The translations under genes and the position numbers were made by a program. A stretch of DNA of 64,000 bases from Natroniella acetigena (GTDB lineage: Bacteria > Bacillota > Halanaerobiia > Halobacteroidales > Halobacteroidaceae), in NCBI RefSeq assembly GCF_023227745.1, contig NZ_JALKBX010000003.1:1-64000 (forward strand). The letters run 5' to 3'. Every line of letters begins with the position of its first letter. Position 1 is the first letter of the stretch. This document shows positions 1 through 8,036 of this stretch, piece by piece. The notes under the pieces were generated by a model, which was not told the DNA's origin, did not search any database, and was given only the letters and a program-made list of their open reading frames with translations.

Positions 1-91
1 TTAGCCCTCTCGAAACTGATTTTGAAGTTTATTGGTTGCAGATTTTAATTTTAAAAGTGAAACTATATATCAATTAAGAGGAGGATAAATA

Positions 92-2152
92 ATGCCAACT
101 TCAACCGACAAGAAAGCAAACCATCTAATAGATGAGAAGAGCCCGTATCTGTTGCAGCATGCCTACAATCCAGTTGATTGGTATCCTTGGGATGAGGAGG
201 CATTTGCTAAGGCAACTAGGGAAGACAAGCCGATCTTTTTGTCGATTGGTTACTCTACCTGTCATTGGTGCCATGTGATGGAGGAAGAGTCATTTGAAGA
301 TGAGGAAGTAGCTGAATTGTTGAACCAACACTTTGTTTCAATCAAGGTAGATCGAGAAGAGAGGCCAGATGTAGATAATATTTATATGAAGGTCTGTCAA
401 GCATTGACTGGCAGGGGGGGGTGGCCCTTGACGGTAGTAATGACTCCTGATAAAGAGCCGTTTTTTGCTGGGACTTATTTTCCTAAAGAGTCGCGGATGG
501 GTCGTCCAGGATTGTTAGAAATTTTACGGGGGATCCAATCTGCTTGGCAGGAAGATCGCTCTGCTTTATTACAGTCTAGTAGTGAAATAATGGAGGTAAT
601 TAAAAAAAGGGAGAGATTTAATCCACAAGCTGAACTTTCAACAGAGGAGCTGGAGGATTTAGTTGAACGTGCCTACCAAGGTTTTAAGGGTACTTTTGAT
701 AGCGAGTACGGTGGATTTGGTTCAGCACCGAAGTTTCCGTTGGCCCATAATTTATTATTTTTGATGCGGTATTGGAAATCAACTGCTGATCAAGAGGCAT
801 TAGATTTAGTAACTAAAACTTTAGATAGTATGTATGCCGGTGGAATTTATGATCACTTAGGTTATGGGTTTGCTAGATACTCTACAGATAGAAAATGGTT
901 AGTGCCTCATTTTGAAAAGATGTTATATGATAATGCCTTATTGGCAATTGCTTACTTAGAAGCTTATCAGATTACTGATGATGATACTTATGCTCAAGTT
1001 GCTGAAGAAATTTTAACCTATGTCAGTCGCGATATGACTTCTACAACAGGAGGGTTTTATTCAGCAGAGGATGCTGATTCTGAAGGAGTAGAGGGTAAAT
1101 TCTATGTTTGGACTCCAGCTGAGATCAAAGAGGTGTTAGGTGAGGAAGAGGGGGAAGAGTTTTGTCGATATTATGATATTACTGAAGAGGGGAATTTTGA
1201 AGGGAAGAGTATCCCTAATTTAATTGGGCAAGAGTTCAATAAAACTGAAGTAGATGACAAGTTTAAAGAGGCTAGAGAGAAGTTATTTGCAGCTCGTGAA
1301 GAGAGGGTACATCCTGATAAAGATGATAAGATCTTGACTGGTTGGAATGGTTTGATGATTGCTGCTATGGCCTTAGGAGCTAGAGTATTAGATAAAGGTA
1401 GGTATCAACAGTTGGCCCAGCAAGCTAGTGATTTTATTTGGGATAATTTATACCAGGATAGATTGCTGGCTAGATATCGAGCTGGAGAAGCCGCTTATTT
1501 AGCTTATGTTGATGATTATGCTTTCTTGGTTTGGGGATTGCTTGAATTATATCAGACAACCTTTAATCCAGAATATCTAAAGCGAGCTTTGCTGTTGAAT
1601 GATGAATTGCTAGAAAATTTTTGGGATGATGAGGCAGGAGGACTCTACTTTTATGGTGAAGATGGAGAGGAGTTAATTACCCGTCCCAAAGAGGTATATG
1701 ATGGAGCGATGCCATCAGGCAATTCTGTAGCAACATTAAACTTTCTCAAATTAGCCAAATTGACAGGGGATAATAAACTAGAAAAGAAGGTAGAAGAGCA
1801 GATTCGGTTCTTCGGAAATCAAATTAATAAGAATCCAACTGCTTATTCTTATTTCTTATTATCAATCCTCTCTACCCAAGTAGATAACAGAGAGGTTGTA
1901 ATTGTTACCGAACAACAGCAAGAAGATATAGAAGCGATGTTAGAGATTTTAAGGGCCAACTTTATGCCATTTACTACGCAACTTGTCAAGACTAAAGAGA
2001 ATGAAGAGCAATTGTTAGAAGTGGTTCCTTTTTTAGCTGATTATCAAGCGCTCGAGGGACAAACAGCTGCCTATATCTGTCAAGATTTTACCTGTCAAGC
2101 ACCGATTACAGATTTAGAAAAGCTAAAAAAACAATTGATAGTTGATAATTGA
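92..2152 (+). CDS. Thioredoxin-domain protein DUF255 (YyaL/SPATA20-like)
   Basis: The 686-residue protein matches the usual length and order of the YyaL/spermatogenesis-associated-20 family. An N-terminal thioredoxin-like fold (about 1-170) carries the family motif CHWCHVME with Cys57 and Cys60. A long alpha/alpha-barrel region follows, resembling N-acylglucosamine 2-epimerase and glycosidase folds (for example the [14 protein letters not shown] and LTGWNGLMI segments). The family is cytosolic and its substrate is unknown; a redox or carbohydrate-linked role is only inferred. The ATG follows GAGGAGG at a good distance. The last codons are made from a heptad-repeat tract that continues past the stop. 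It leads a set of closely spaced genes with pcm, DUF362 and mpg. Confidence 0.9.
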   Translation: MPTSTDKKANHLIDEKSPYLLQHAYNPVDWYPWDEEAFAKATREDKPIFLSIGYSTCHWCHVMEEESFEDEEVAELLNQHFVSIKVDREERPDVDNIYMKVCQALTGRGGWPLTVVMTPDKEPFFAGTYFPKESRMGRPGLLEILRGIQSAWQEDRSALLQSSSEIMEVIKKRERFNPQAELSTEELEDLVERAYQGFKGTFDSEYGGFGSAPKFPLAHNLLFLMRYWKSTADQEALDLVTKTLDSMYAGGIYDHLGYGFARYSTDRKWLVPHFEKMLYDNALLAIAYLEAYQITDDDTYAQVAEEILTYVSRDMTSTTGGFYSAEDADSEGVEGKFYVWTPAEIKEVLGEEEGEEFCRYYDITEEGNFEGKSIPNLIGQEFNKTEVDDKFKEAREKLFAAREERVHPDKDDKILTGWNGLMIAAMALGARVLDKGRYQQLAQQASDFIWDNLYQDRLLARYRAGEAAYLAYVDDYAFLVWGLLELYQTTFNPEYLKRALLLNDELLENFWDDEAGGLYFYGEDGEELITRPKEVYDGAMPSGNSVATLNFLKLAKLTGDNKLEKKVEEQIRFFGNQINKNPTAYSYFLLSILSTQVDNREVVIVTEQQQEDIEAMLEILRANFMPFTTQLVKTKENEEQLLEVVPFLADYQALEGQTAAYICQDFTCQAPITDLEKLKKQLIVDN

Positions 2153-2162
2153 TAATTTACAA
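2135..2162. repeat. Heptanucleotide repeat tract
   Basis: Four tandem heptads (TTGATAG, TTGATAA, TTGATAA, TTTACAA) cover the 3' end of the DUF255 gene and the gap before pcm. The same class of tract recurs in other chromosomal gaps of this window. Confidence 0.7.
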
Positions 2163-2201
2163 TTAAAAGGTCAAAATCAAAAAGATAAGGGAGAAGATGA
2201 T

Positions 2202-2864
2202 ATGTTTTTCTCTGCTGATGAAAATGAAAAGAGAAAGAGAATGATCAGAGAACAGCTTGAGCGGCGAGGGATTGAACAGCAAGCTGTTTTAAAGAGTATG
2301 AGAGAGGTTCCACGTCATCTCTTTGTACCTGATAAATTGAGAACTAAAGCTTACCATGATCGACCACTGCCGATCGAGGAGGGCCAAACGATCAGCCAGC
2401 CTTATATCGTAGCTTTGATGATCGAAGCATTAGAGTTAGAGGAGGATGATCGAGTTTTAGAGATTGGTACTGGTTCGGGATATGCTGCTGCAGTGTTGGT
2501 CCAGATTGTAGCAGAGGTGTATACTATTGAACGCCATCAATCTTTGGTTGAGTTGGCCCAGCAGCGATTTGAAATGTTGGGTTATGATAATCTAGAAGTT
2601 AAGGTTGGTGATGGTACAGAAGGTTGGGGGGAGTTTGGCCCTTATGATGGAATAATAGTAGCTGCGGGAGCACCGATGATTCCTGAATCTTTAGCTGAAC
2701 AATTGAAGATAGGTGGTAGATTAGTAATTCCTGTTGGGGATCGGGACTTACAGGAGTTATTAGTACTAACCAAACAAGATGATGGAGGACTGAAAAAAGA
2801 AAGGATAGCTGGGGTTAGGTTTGTACCATTGGTTGGTGAAAAAGGTTGGGAAGATGAAGGTTAA
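2202..2864 (+). CDS. pcm: Protein-L-isoaspartate O-methyltransferase
   Basis: A SAM-dependent methyltransferase that repairs isoaspartyl residues in aged proteins. Diagnostic features are the substrate-binding segment RPLPIEEGQTISQPYIVALM and SAM motif I, EIGTGSGYAAAVL, followed by GDGTEGW. The frame is open upstream to 2142. I chose the ATG at 2202 because a GGGAGAAG-like ribosome site precedes it and the family N-terminus (RKRMIREQLERRGI) begins just after. This gives about 220 residues, the normal length. It sits directly downstream of the DUF255 gene and probably shares its transcript. Confidence 0.93.
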   Translation: MFFSADENEKRKRMIREQLERRGIEQQAVLKSMREVPRHLFVPDKLRTKAYHDRPLPIEEGQTISQPYIVALMIEALELEEDDRVLEIGTGSGYAAAVLVQIVAEVYTIERHQSLVELAQQRFEMLGYDNLEVKVGDGTEGWGEFGPYDGIIVAAGAPMIPESLAEQLKIGGRLVIPVGDRDLQELLVLTKQDDGGLKKERIAGVRFVPLVGEKGWEDEG

Positions 2865-2875
2865 GGAGGAGTTTT

Positions 2876-3958
2876 ATGGGTGAAATTTATCAGATCTTTG
2901 GTAGTGATGCTGCTCAAATGGCTTATCAACTGTTAGAAAGGATGGGTTTGAATCTTAATTCAAAGTTGAAAGTAGGGATTAAGCCTAATTTAGTTTTAGC
3001 TAAACCAAGTATAAGTGGAGCAACTACAGATCCTCAACTTGTAGCAGGGGTAATTAAGTATTTACAACACCAAGGTGTTAAAGAGATAGTTTTACTGGAG
3101 GGGGCCTGGGTAGGAGCTGAAACTAAGCAGGCAGTTAAAGTTTGTGGTTATGAGCAGTTGATGGCTGAATATGGTATTCAATTTTATGATTTAAAAGAGG
3201 ATCAATTTACTAAATGTTATAGTGGTGATTTAGAAATTAAGGTCTGTCGTCGTCCTCTTGAAGTTGATTTTTTGATTAATCTACCTGTATTAAAAGCACA
3301 TTGTCAAACAAAATTAACCTGTGCTTTAAAGAATTTAAAAGGTTGTATACCTGATAGTGAAAAGAGAAGGTTTCATAGTTTAGGGCTTCATCAGCCGATT
3401 GCCCATTTAAATAAGATTCTTAAATCTGATTTAATAATAGTTGATGGGATAATAGGTGATTTAACCTTTGAAGAAGGAGGTAATCCTGTCCAAATGAATC
3501 GAGTCTTAGCTGGGAGTGATCCAGTCTTAATTGATAGTTATGTTACTCAATTGTTGGGTTATCAAATTGAAGAGGTACCTTATATCAGTATTGCAGATAG
3601 ATTAGGGGTAGGTAGTAGTGATTTAACTAAAGCAGAGGTTATTAATTTAAATCAAACTACAACAGGAGATAAGTTAGAGTTGACTATAGGGGCAGATAAG
3701 GTTGAAGCTTTATATCAATATATAACAGAGAAAGAAGCCTGTTCAGCTTGTGTTGGTAGTTTAATTCATGCTTTACAACGTATTTCTGAAAGTTCTGGGA
3801 TCCCACAAGACTTAGAATTATTTATAGGTCAAGGATTTAAAGGAAAGTCGCTAGCAGGGATTGGAGTTGGGAGCTGTACTAATAATTGTGAAAATAATAT
3901 TGGAGGGTGTCCTCCTACTGCTAGAGAGATTGTAGATCGGCTAAAGCAACTATGGTAA
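2876..3958 (+). CDS. DUF362 domain protein
   Basis: The 360-residue protein has the DUF362 pattern: KVGIKPNLVLAKP near the start, LINLPVLKAHCQTKLTCALKN in the middle (His/Cys/Lys-rich) and VDGIIGD. Many homologues carry a 4Fe-4S ferredoxin domain; this one does not. It has Cys clusters (ACSACVGS, then CTNNCENNIGGCPP at the C-terminus) that could bind metal. Function is unknown; family members are cytosolic and often called iron-sulfur or uncharacterised. An AAGGAGG site lies 12 bases after pcm, so it is probably co-transcribed. Confidence 0.8.
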   Translation: MGEIYQIFGSDAAQMAYQLLERMGLNLNSKLKVGIKPNLVLAKPSISGATTDPQLVAGVIKYLQHQGVKEIVLLEGAWVGAETKQAVKVCGYEQLMAEYGIQFYDLKEDQFTKCYSGDLEIKVCRRPLEVDFLINLPVLKAHCQTKLTCALKNLKGCIPDSEKRRFHSLGLHQPIAHLNKILKSDLIIVDGIIGDLTFEEGGNPVQMNRVLAGSDPVLIDSYVTQLLGYQIEEVPYISIADRLGVGSSDLTKAEVINLNQTTTGDKLELTIGADKVEALYQYITEKEACSACVGSLIHALQRISESSGIPQDLELFIGQGFKGKSLAGIGVGSCTNNCENNIGGCPPTAREIVDRLKQLW

Positions 3959-3987
3959 CTTAAGGAATAATAAAGAGGAGAACAATA

Positions 3988-4572
3988 ATGAAGTTGGGAG
4001 CTGAATTTTATAGTCAAGATGCAGTTACTTTGGCCCAAAAGCTATTAGGGAAGCTGCTAGTTAGAAGGATAGAAGATAAAGAGATAGTAGCTAAGATAGT
4101 TGAGACTGAGGCTTATGTTGGCCCGGAAGATAAAGCGTGCCATGCTTATGATAATAAACGGACTGAAAGAACAGAAATAATGTTTGCTCAGGGTGGGTAT
4201 AGTTATGTTTATTTGATTTATGGGATCCACCATTGTTTTAATGTAGTAGCAGGGGATGAAGGGAAGCCAGAAGCTGTCTTGATTAGAGCTGTAGAACCGG
4301 TTACAGGCTTAACTGTAATTAAGGAGAATCGACAGATCAAAAGCAATCGAGTGGAAGATTTAACAAATGGCCCTGGTAAGCTTTGTCAGGCTCTTGCTAT
4401 AGATAGGAAGCTAAAGGGATATAATTTAAGTACAGGGACTGAACTTTATATTCGAGATAATCAGCAAGAATATGAATTGTTAACTACTCCACGGATAAAT
4501 ATAGACTATGCGGAAGAGTACAAAGATAAATTATGGCGTTTTTGTATTAAAGGAAATTCATTTTTATCCTAA
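3988..4572 (+). CDS. mpg: DNA-3-methyladenine glycosylase (AAG/MPG type)
   Basis: A base-excision repair enzyme that removes alkylated purines. The 194-residue length is typical. Family landmarks are the N-terminal AQKLLGKLLVR, IVETEAYVGPEDKACHAY (containing the catalytic Glu), the YVYLIYGIHHCFNVV intercalation region, AVLIRAVEP and TNGPGKLCQAL. The ATG is preceded by AGAGGAGAAC. It ends the four-gene run; the following 200 bases hold no gene. Confidence 0.95.
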   Translation: MKLGAEFYSQDAVTLAQKLLGKLLVRRIEDKEIVAKIVETEAYVGPEDKACHAYDNKRTERTEIMFAQGGYSYVYLIYGIHHCFNVVAGDEGKPEAVLIRAVEPVTGLTVIKENRQIKSNRVEDLTNGPGKLCQALAIDRKLKGYNLSTGTELYIRDNQQEYELLTTPRINIDYAEEYKDKLWRFCIKGNSFLS

Positions 4573-4603
4573 ACTTAGAGTTGACTTAAAGAATTAAAAA
4601 GAT

Positions 4604-4635
4604 AAATCGAAAGAATTAATTGATTATTTCGATTT
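4604..4635. promoter_or_regulatory. Inverted repeat upstream of Lrp-type regulator
   Basis: AAATCGAAA and TTTCGATTT form a perfect 9-bp dyad with a 14-base AT-rich spacer. It lies 140 bases before the Lrp/AsnC gene in an otherwise very AT-rich 200-base gap that also holds heptad-like tracts (TATTAAA). Autoregulation by the neighbouring regulator is plausible, because Lrp proteins often bind upstream of their own genes. It is not shown. Confidence 0.4.
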
Positions 4636-4774
4636 GATAATGTAAAATATTTAATAATTAAAATAATGAATACTGAATAATTGCAAAACAATAAGAATAA
4701 TTATATTTCTAATTTGAATTGTAATTATTCAATAGTAGATATTAAATATTAAATAAAAGCGAGGAGGAGAGAAG

Positions 4775-5260
4775 ATGAGAAGTGATATTTTGAAATTATT
4801 AGAAAAGAATGGCAAGTTAGCAGCTGAAGAAATTGCTATTAGGCTTGATCTTGCTGTAGAGAAGGTAGAAGAGGTGATCAAGCAGTTAGAAGAAGATGAA
4901 GTTATAGTCAATTATTGTGCTTTAGTTGACTGGGATAAGATAGAACGGGAGATGGTTACTGCCTTGATTGATGTTAAAGTAACTCGTGAAAGAGGGATTG
5001 GTTTTGATGAAGTAGCTAAAAGAATTTATAAGTTTTCCGAAGTTAGTTCTGTATTCTTAATGTCGGGAGGATATGATCTATCAGTTAAGGTGGAAGAACG
5101 AACAATGAAGGAAGTTGCTTTATTTGTAGCAGAAAAATTGGCTACTATTGATCAAATTCAAAGTACAGCTACTCATTTTATGTTAAAAACTTATAAGAAG
5201 GATGGGGTTGTCTTTAAAAAAGGAAGCCAAGAAGATGAACGGTTGGTGATTTCACCGTGA
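4775..5260 (+). CDS. Lrp/AsnC family transcriptional regulator
   Basis: 161 residues: an N-terminal winged helix (about 1-55, LLEKNGKLAAEEIAIRLDL) and a C-terminal RAM/ligand-binding domain (about 65-145) with the typical SGGYDLSVKVE motif. These regulators sense amino acids and form octameric discs. The stop codon overlaps the GTG of the next gene, an aminotransferase, so the two are translationally coupled. The regulator probably controls this amino-acid gene pair. GAGGAGG precedes the ATG. Confidence 0.9.
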   Translation: MRSDILKLLEKNGKLAAEEIAIRLDLAVEKVEEVIKQLEEDEVIVNYCALVDWDKIEREMVTALIDVKVTRERGIGFDEVAKRIYKFSEVSSVFLMSGGYDLSVKVEERTMKEVALFVAEKLATIDQIQSTATHFMLKTYKKDGVVFKKGSQEDERLVISP

Positions 5261-6420
5261 ATTGGGAAGAGGTAATAGCTCCTCGTGTTCATCAAGTTCC
5301 ACCATCGGGAATTAGGAAGTTTTTTGATCTGGTTTCAGAGGTAGATGATGTAATTTCTTTGGGAGTGGGAGAACCTGATTTTGTAACCCCGTGGCATATT
5401 AGAGAAGCTAGCTTTTATTCTCTTGAGCGAGGGGATACAATGTATACTTCTAATTATGGATTATTGGAGTTGCGAAAAGAGATTACTAAGAATCTTAAGG
5501 CAAATTATAATGTTAGTTATACTCCTGAAGAAGAGGTTTTAGTGACTGTTGGAGTTAGTGAGGCTTTAGATTTAGCTTTGCGTGCTTTAGTTAAAGAAGG
5601 AGATGAAGTTATCTTACCTGAGCCATGTTATGTTTCTTATAAGCCTTCGACTATTTTAGCTGGTGGAAGAGCAGTTAAAGTTCAAACTAGTTGCGAGAAT
5701 GAATTTAAGTTGACTGCTGAAGATTTAGAAAGGGTAATCAGTGAACAAAGTAAGATATTAATTTTATGCTATCCTAATAATCCAACTGGAGCAATAATGG
5801 AGCGCGATGAATTATTAGAAATTGCTCAAGTTGTCAAGGAGCATGATTTGATTGTCTTGGCTGATGAGATTTATGCTGAACTTACTTATGGGAAAGAACA
5901 TACAAGCTTTGCTAGTTTGCCTGGGATGAAAGAAAGAACCATTTTATTTAATGGTTTTTCTAAGGCATATGCTATGACCGGTTGGAGAATAGGCTATGCT
6001 ACAGCTCCTAAGCCTATTATTCAAGCGATGATGAAGATTCATCAATATACTATGTTGTGTGCTCCAATTATTAGCCAAAAGGCTGCTTTAGAAGCATTAA
6101 GGAATGGAAGAAAAGAAGTTGATAAGATGATAGATGCTTATAATCAAAGAAAACGGGTGATTACTAAAGGATTAAATGATATGGGTTTAGACTGTTTTGA
6201 GCCGCAGGGAGCTTTTTATGCTTTTCCGTCAATTGAACGAACGGGACTCAGTTCAGAAGAATTTGCTGAAATGTTATTACAAGAGGAAGGTGTTGTAGTA
6301 ATCCCTGGTGAAGTATTCGGAGAGAGTGGTCGAGGTTTTATTCGCTGTTCATATGCTTCATCATTGGATAATATTTATGAAGCTTTAACTAGAATAGAAA
6401 GATTTATTAAGAAAATATAA
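5257..6420 (+). CDS. PLP-dependent class I/II aminotransferase
   Basis: 387 residues, fold type I aminotransferase. Visible landmarks are LGVGEPDF near residue 38, the CYPNNPTGA motif, ADEIYAEL, the PLP-lysine region NGFSKAYAMTGWRIGYA and the C-terminal FIRCSYA arginine segment. It resembles aspartate and related aminotransferases coupled to Lrp regulators, but the substrate cannot be assigned from sequence. The GTG start overlaps the upstream stop (GTGA). A strong terminator follows. Confidence 0.9.
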   Translation: MNWEEVIAPRVHQVPPSGIRKFFDLVSEVDDVISLGVGEPDFVTPWHIREASFYSLERGDTMYTSNYGLLELRKEITKNLKANYNVSYTPEEEVLVTVGVSEALDLALRALVKEGDEVILPEPCYVSYKPSTILAGGRAVKVQTSCENEFKLTAEDLERVISEQSKILILCYPNNPTGAIMERDELLEIAQVVKEHDLIVLADEIYAELTYGKEHTSFASLPGMKERTILFNGFSKAYAMTGWRIGYATAPKPIIQAMMKIHQYTMLCAPIISQKAALEALRNGRKEVDKMIDAYNQRKRVITKGLNDMGLDCFEPQGAFYAFPSIERTGLSSEEFAEMLLQEEGVVVIPGEVFGESGRGFIRCSYASSLDNIYEALTRIERFIKKI

Positions 6421-6421
6421 T

Positions 6422-6456
6422 AAAAAGATGGGCAGTTAACTGCCCATCTTTTTATT
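6422..6456. terminator. Bidirectional rho-independent terminator
   Basis: A perfect 28-base palindrome centred on GTTAAC (arms AAAGATGGGCAGTT and AACTGCCCATCTTT), flanked by A/T runs. It lies between convergent genes and can serve both strands. Confidence 0.9.
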
Positions 6457-6458
6457 AT

Positions 6459-7307
6459 CTAATTTAATTTAGTGATAGTTACTCCGATTAAACCAGGGCC
6501 AGTATGAACAACCATGACAGGGCTGATCTGTCCTGTAAATGTTTCTTTAACATTCTCTAACTTCTTAAATTTATTTAATAAGTTTTCAGCTTCCTCAGCA
6601 GCATTACCATGCATTACATCTACTTGGCAAGGGCCAGTTGCAATTTTTTTGTGAGCAATTTGATATAATTTTTTGAGGGATCTTTTGCGACCTCTGCTCT
6701 TTTTATAAGTATAGTATTCACCTGATTCATCGATAGAGATAATTGGTTTGATATTCAATAAACTACCGATTGTTCCTTGAACTTTGCCTATCCGACCACC
6801 TTTTTTTAAGTACTTTAATGTCTTTAGAACAAATAAGACTTCTATATCATCAATTTTAGCTGTAACCTTATTTACTAAAGTAGTAAAGTCTATTCCTGTT
6901 TTAAGTAATTTAGCAGCATAAAGGACGAGCCTGCCAAGCCCCATCGATAAAGCTTTTGAATCGATGGCTTCTACAGTCAAACCTGTAACCTGTTCACTAA
7001 TCATTTTAACCATATTATAAGTACCACTTAATCCGCTGGAGATATGAATTGCAAGTACGTGGGTAATCCCCTTATTTTTAAGGGCCAATAATTTCTTTTT
7101 TAATTCTTGGGGAGCGGGCGTAGAAGTAGTAGGAATTTCCGTGTCTAATTGGTCATAGATCTCTTGTGGTTTGATTTCGACTCTATCCTTGTACTGCTGC
7201 TGAGAATAATTAATTTTTAATGGTAAAAATTCAATCTCTTTATCTTGAATTAAATCTAATGGGAGATCAGATGTACTATCAGTTAAGATTGCTATGTTTT
7301 CATTCAT
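6459..7307 (-). CDS. DegV family fatty-acid-binding protein
   Basis: The family binds fatty acids and acts as FakB, presenting them to the kinase FakA. It has the N-terminal AILTDSTSDLP, ISSGLSGTY in the middle and a C-terminal HTGPGLIGV. About 282 residues from the chosen ATG at 7307, which has AGAGGTG eight bases upstream; an in-frame extension to 7349 lacks a ribosome site and family similarity. Its 3' end shares the terminator with the aminotransferase. No fakA is visible nearby. Confidence 0.9.
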   Translation of the reverse strand: MNENIAILTDSTSDLPLDLIQDKEIEFLPLKINYSQQQYKDRVEIKPQEIYDQLDTEIPTTSTPAPQELKKKLLALKNKGITHVLAIHISSGLSGTYNMVKMISEQVTGLTVEAIDSKALSMGLGRLVLYAAKLLKTGIDFTTLVNKVTAKIDDIEVLFVLKTLKYLKKGGRIGKVQGTIGSLLNIKPIISIDESGEYYTYKKSRGRKRSLKKLYQIAHKKIATGPCQVDVMHGNAAEEAENLLNKFKKLENVKETFTGQISPVMVVHTGPGLIGVTITKLN

Positions 7308-7408
7308 CAAATTACACCTCTTTGTTATGTAATATTCTCTGTCAATCAATTATATCATAATTTATGATCAATTTACAATGCTAAGTAAATTAATTGTTCG
7401 ATAATTGA

Positions 7409-7663
7409 GTTGACAGTGTACAGTGAACAGTTTACAGTTAAGATCAAAATCTTAAAAAATTAAGACCTGTGAAATGCTTTATGTTCTTAGGTTTAGAGTG
7501 ATTTTGATTTTAAGGTCTTTCCTTCGGGTTCTTTGAACCCTTCGTGATGAAAAAATCTGCTCTTAGATTTTTTCTATCTACTGTCAACCGTCCCTACAGG
7601 TCTTTGTCAAGACCTTTCGTGAAAACCATAGAAACCATATCAACTGTAAACTGTACACTGATA
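7409..7663. repeat. Palindromic heptad-bounded element (MITE-like)
   Basis: The left end is four heptads (ACAGTGT, ACAGTGA, ACAGTTT, ACAGTTA). The right end is the reverse-complement type (ACTGTAA, ACTGTAC, ACTGATA), so the element has inverted heptad termini about 255 bases apart. The inside carries small hairpins (for example GGTCTT...AAGACC). A shorter relative with the same right end is at 59913-60085. There is no transposase. Confidence 0.55.
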
Positions 7664-7711
7664 TATAGTGGCAAAGTGCCACTATATATCAATATAGACA
7701 GGAGAAATTTA

Positions 7712-7780
7712 ATATTAGAAATAATAATAGCGATTGCATTATCATTAGATGATTTTGGAGTTGCTTTAGCTTTGGAATGA
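7712..7780 (+). pseudogene. N-terminal remnant of a YtaF/MntP-like membrane protein
   Basis: About 22 codons encode LEIIIAIALSLDDFGVALALE, which matches the first transmembrane helix of YtaF/MntP-type proteins (ALSLDxFGV motif). A ribosome-site remnant (ACAGGAG) lies in front, but the expected start codon reads ATA, and the frame stops after one helix. The surrounding open frame (from 7544) is otherwise made of repeat sequence. Best read as a decayed fragment. The rest of the 7350-7917 gap holds only the repeat element and AT-rich sequence. Confidence 0.5.
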
Positions 7781-7917
7781 TGATAATTTAATTAAATTTT
7801 TCTATTTTAAAAAGGAAATCAAGGGTTTAATCTTGAATATAAAAGTAAATCAGTCTAGATTATTTTATTAATTGAGTAAATTGTTGAGTAATTTAATAAA
7901 ATTAGGAGATGAAGAAG

Positions 7918-8018
7918 TATAACTTATATTTGGTCACCTAGCAAGTTATATGGAGTCAATGGTGAAACCGTCCTAAATTCTTGTAATCTTTAATTGAGAA
8001 TTTAGGATTTATTATTTT
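7918..8018 (+). promoter_or_regulatory. Structured 5' leader with attenuator-like hairpin
   Basis: Two strong hairpins precede the FapA gene. TATAACTT (7918) pairs with AAGTTATA (7943). TCCTAAATTCT (7971) pairs with AGAATTTAGGA (7997) and is followed by TTTATTATTTT, like an intrinsic terminator. A small GGTGAAACC loop lies between them. The terminator-like stem ends a few bases before the ribosome site, so conditional readthrough is plausible. I do not recognise a known riboswitch class. Confidence 0.5.
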
Positions 8019-8036
8019 AAAAAGGAGGTATTGAGA

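Noticed and set aside
7544-7711. Open frame of about 55 codons leading into the YtaF-like helix
   Set aside because: It is made of the repeat element sequence, has no ribosome site and no protein-like pattern; only the last 22 codons show real similarity.
7918-8018. Possible cyclic-di-GMP riboswitch before the FapA gene
   Set aside because: The conserved GEMM motifs (such as GCAAACC and GACGCAAAGCC) are not there; left as an unidentified leader.
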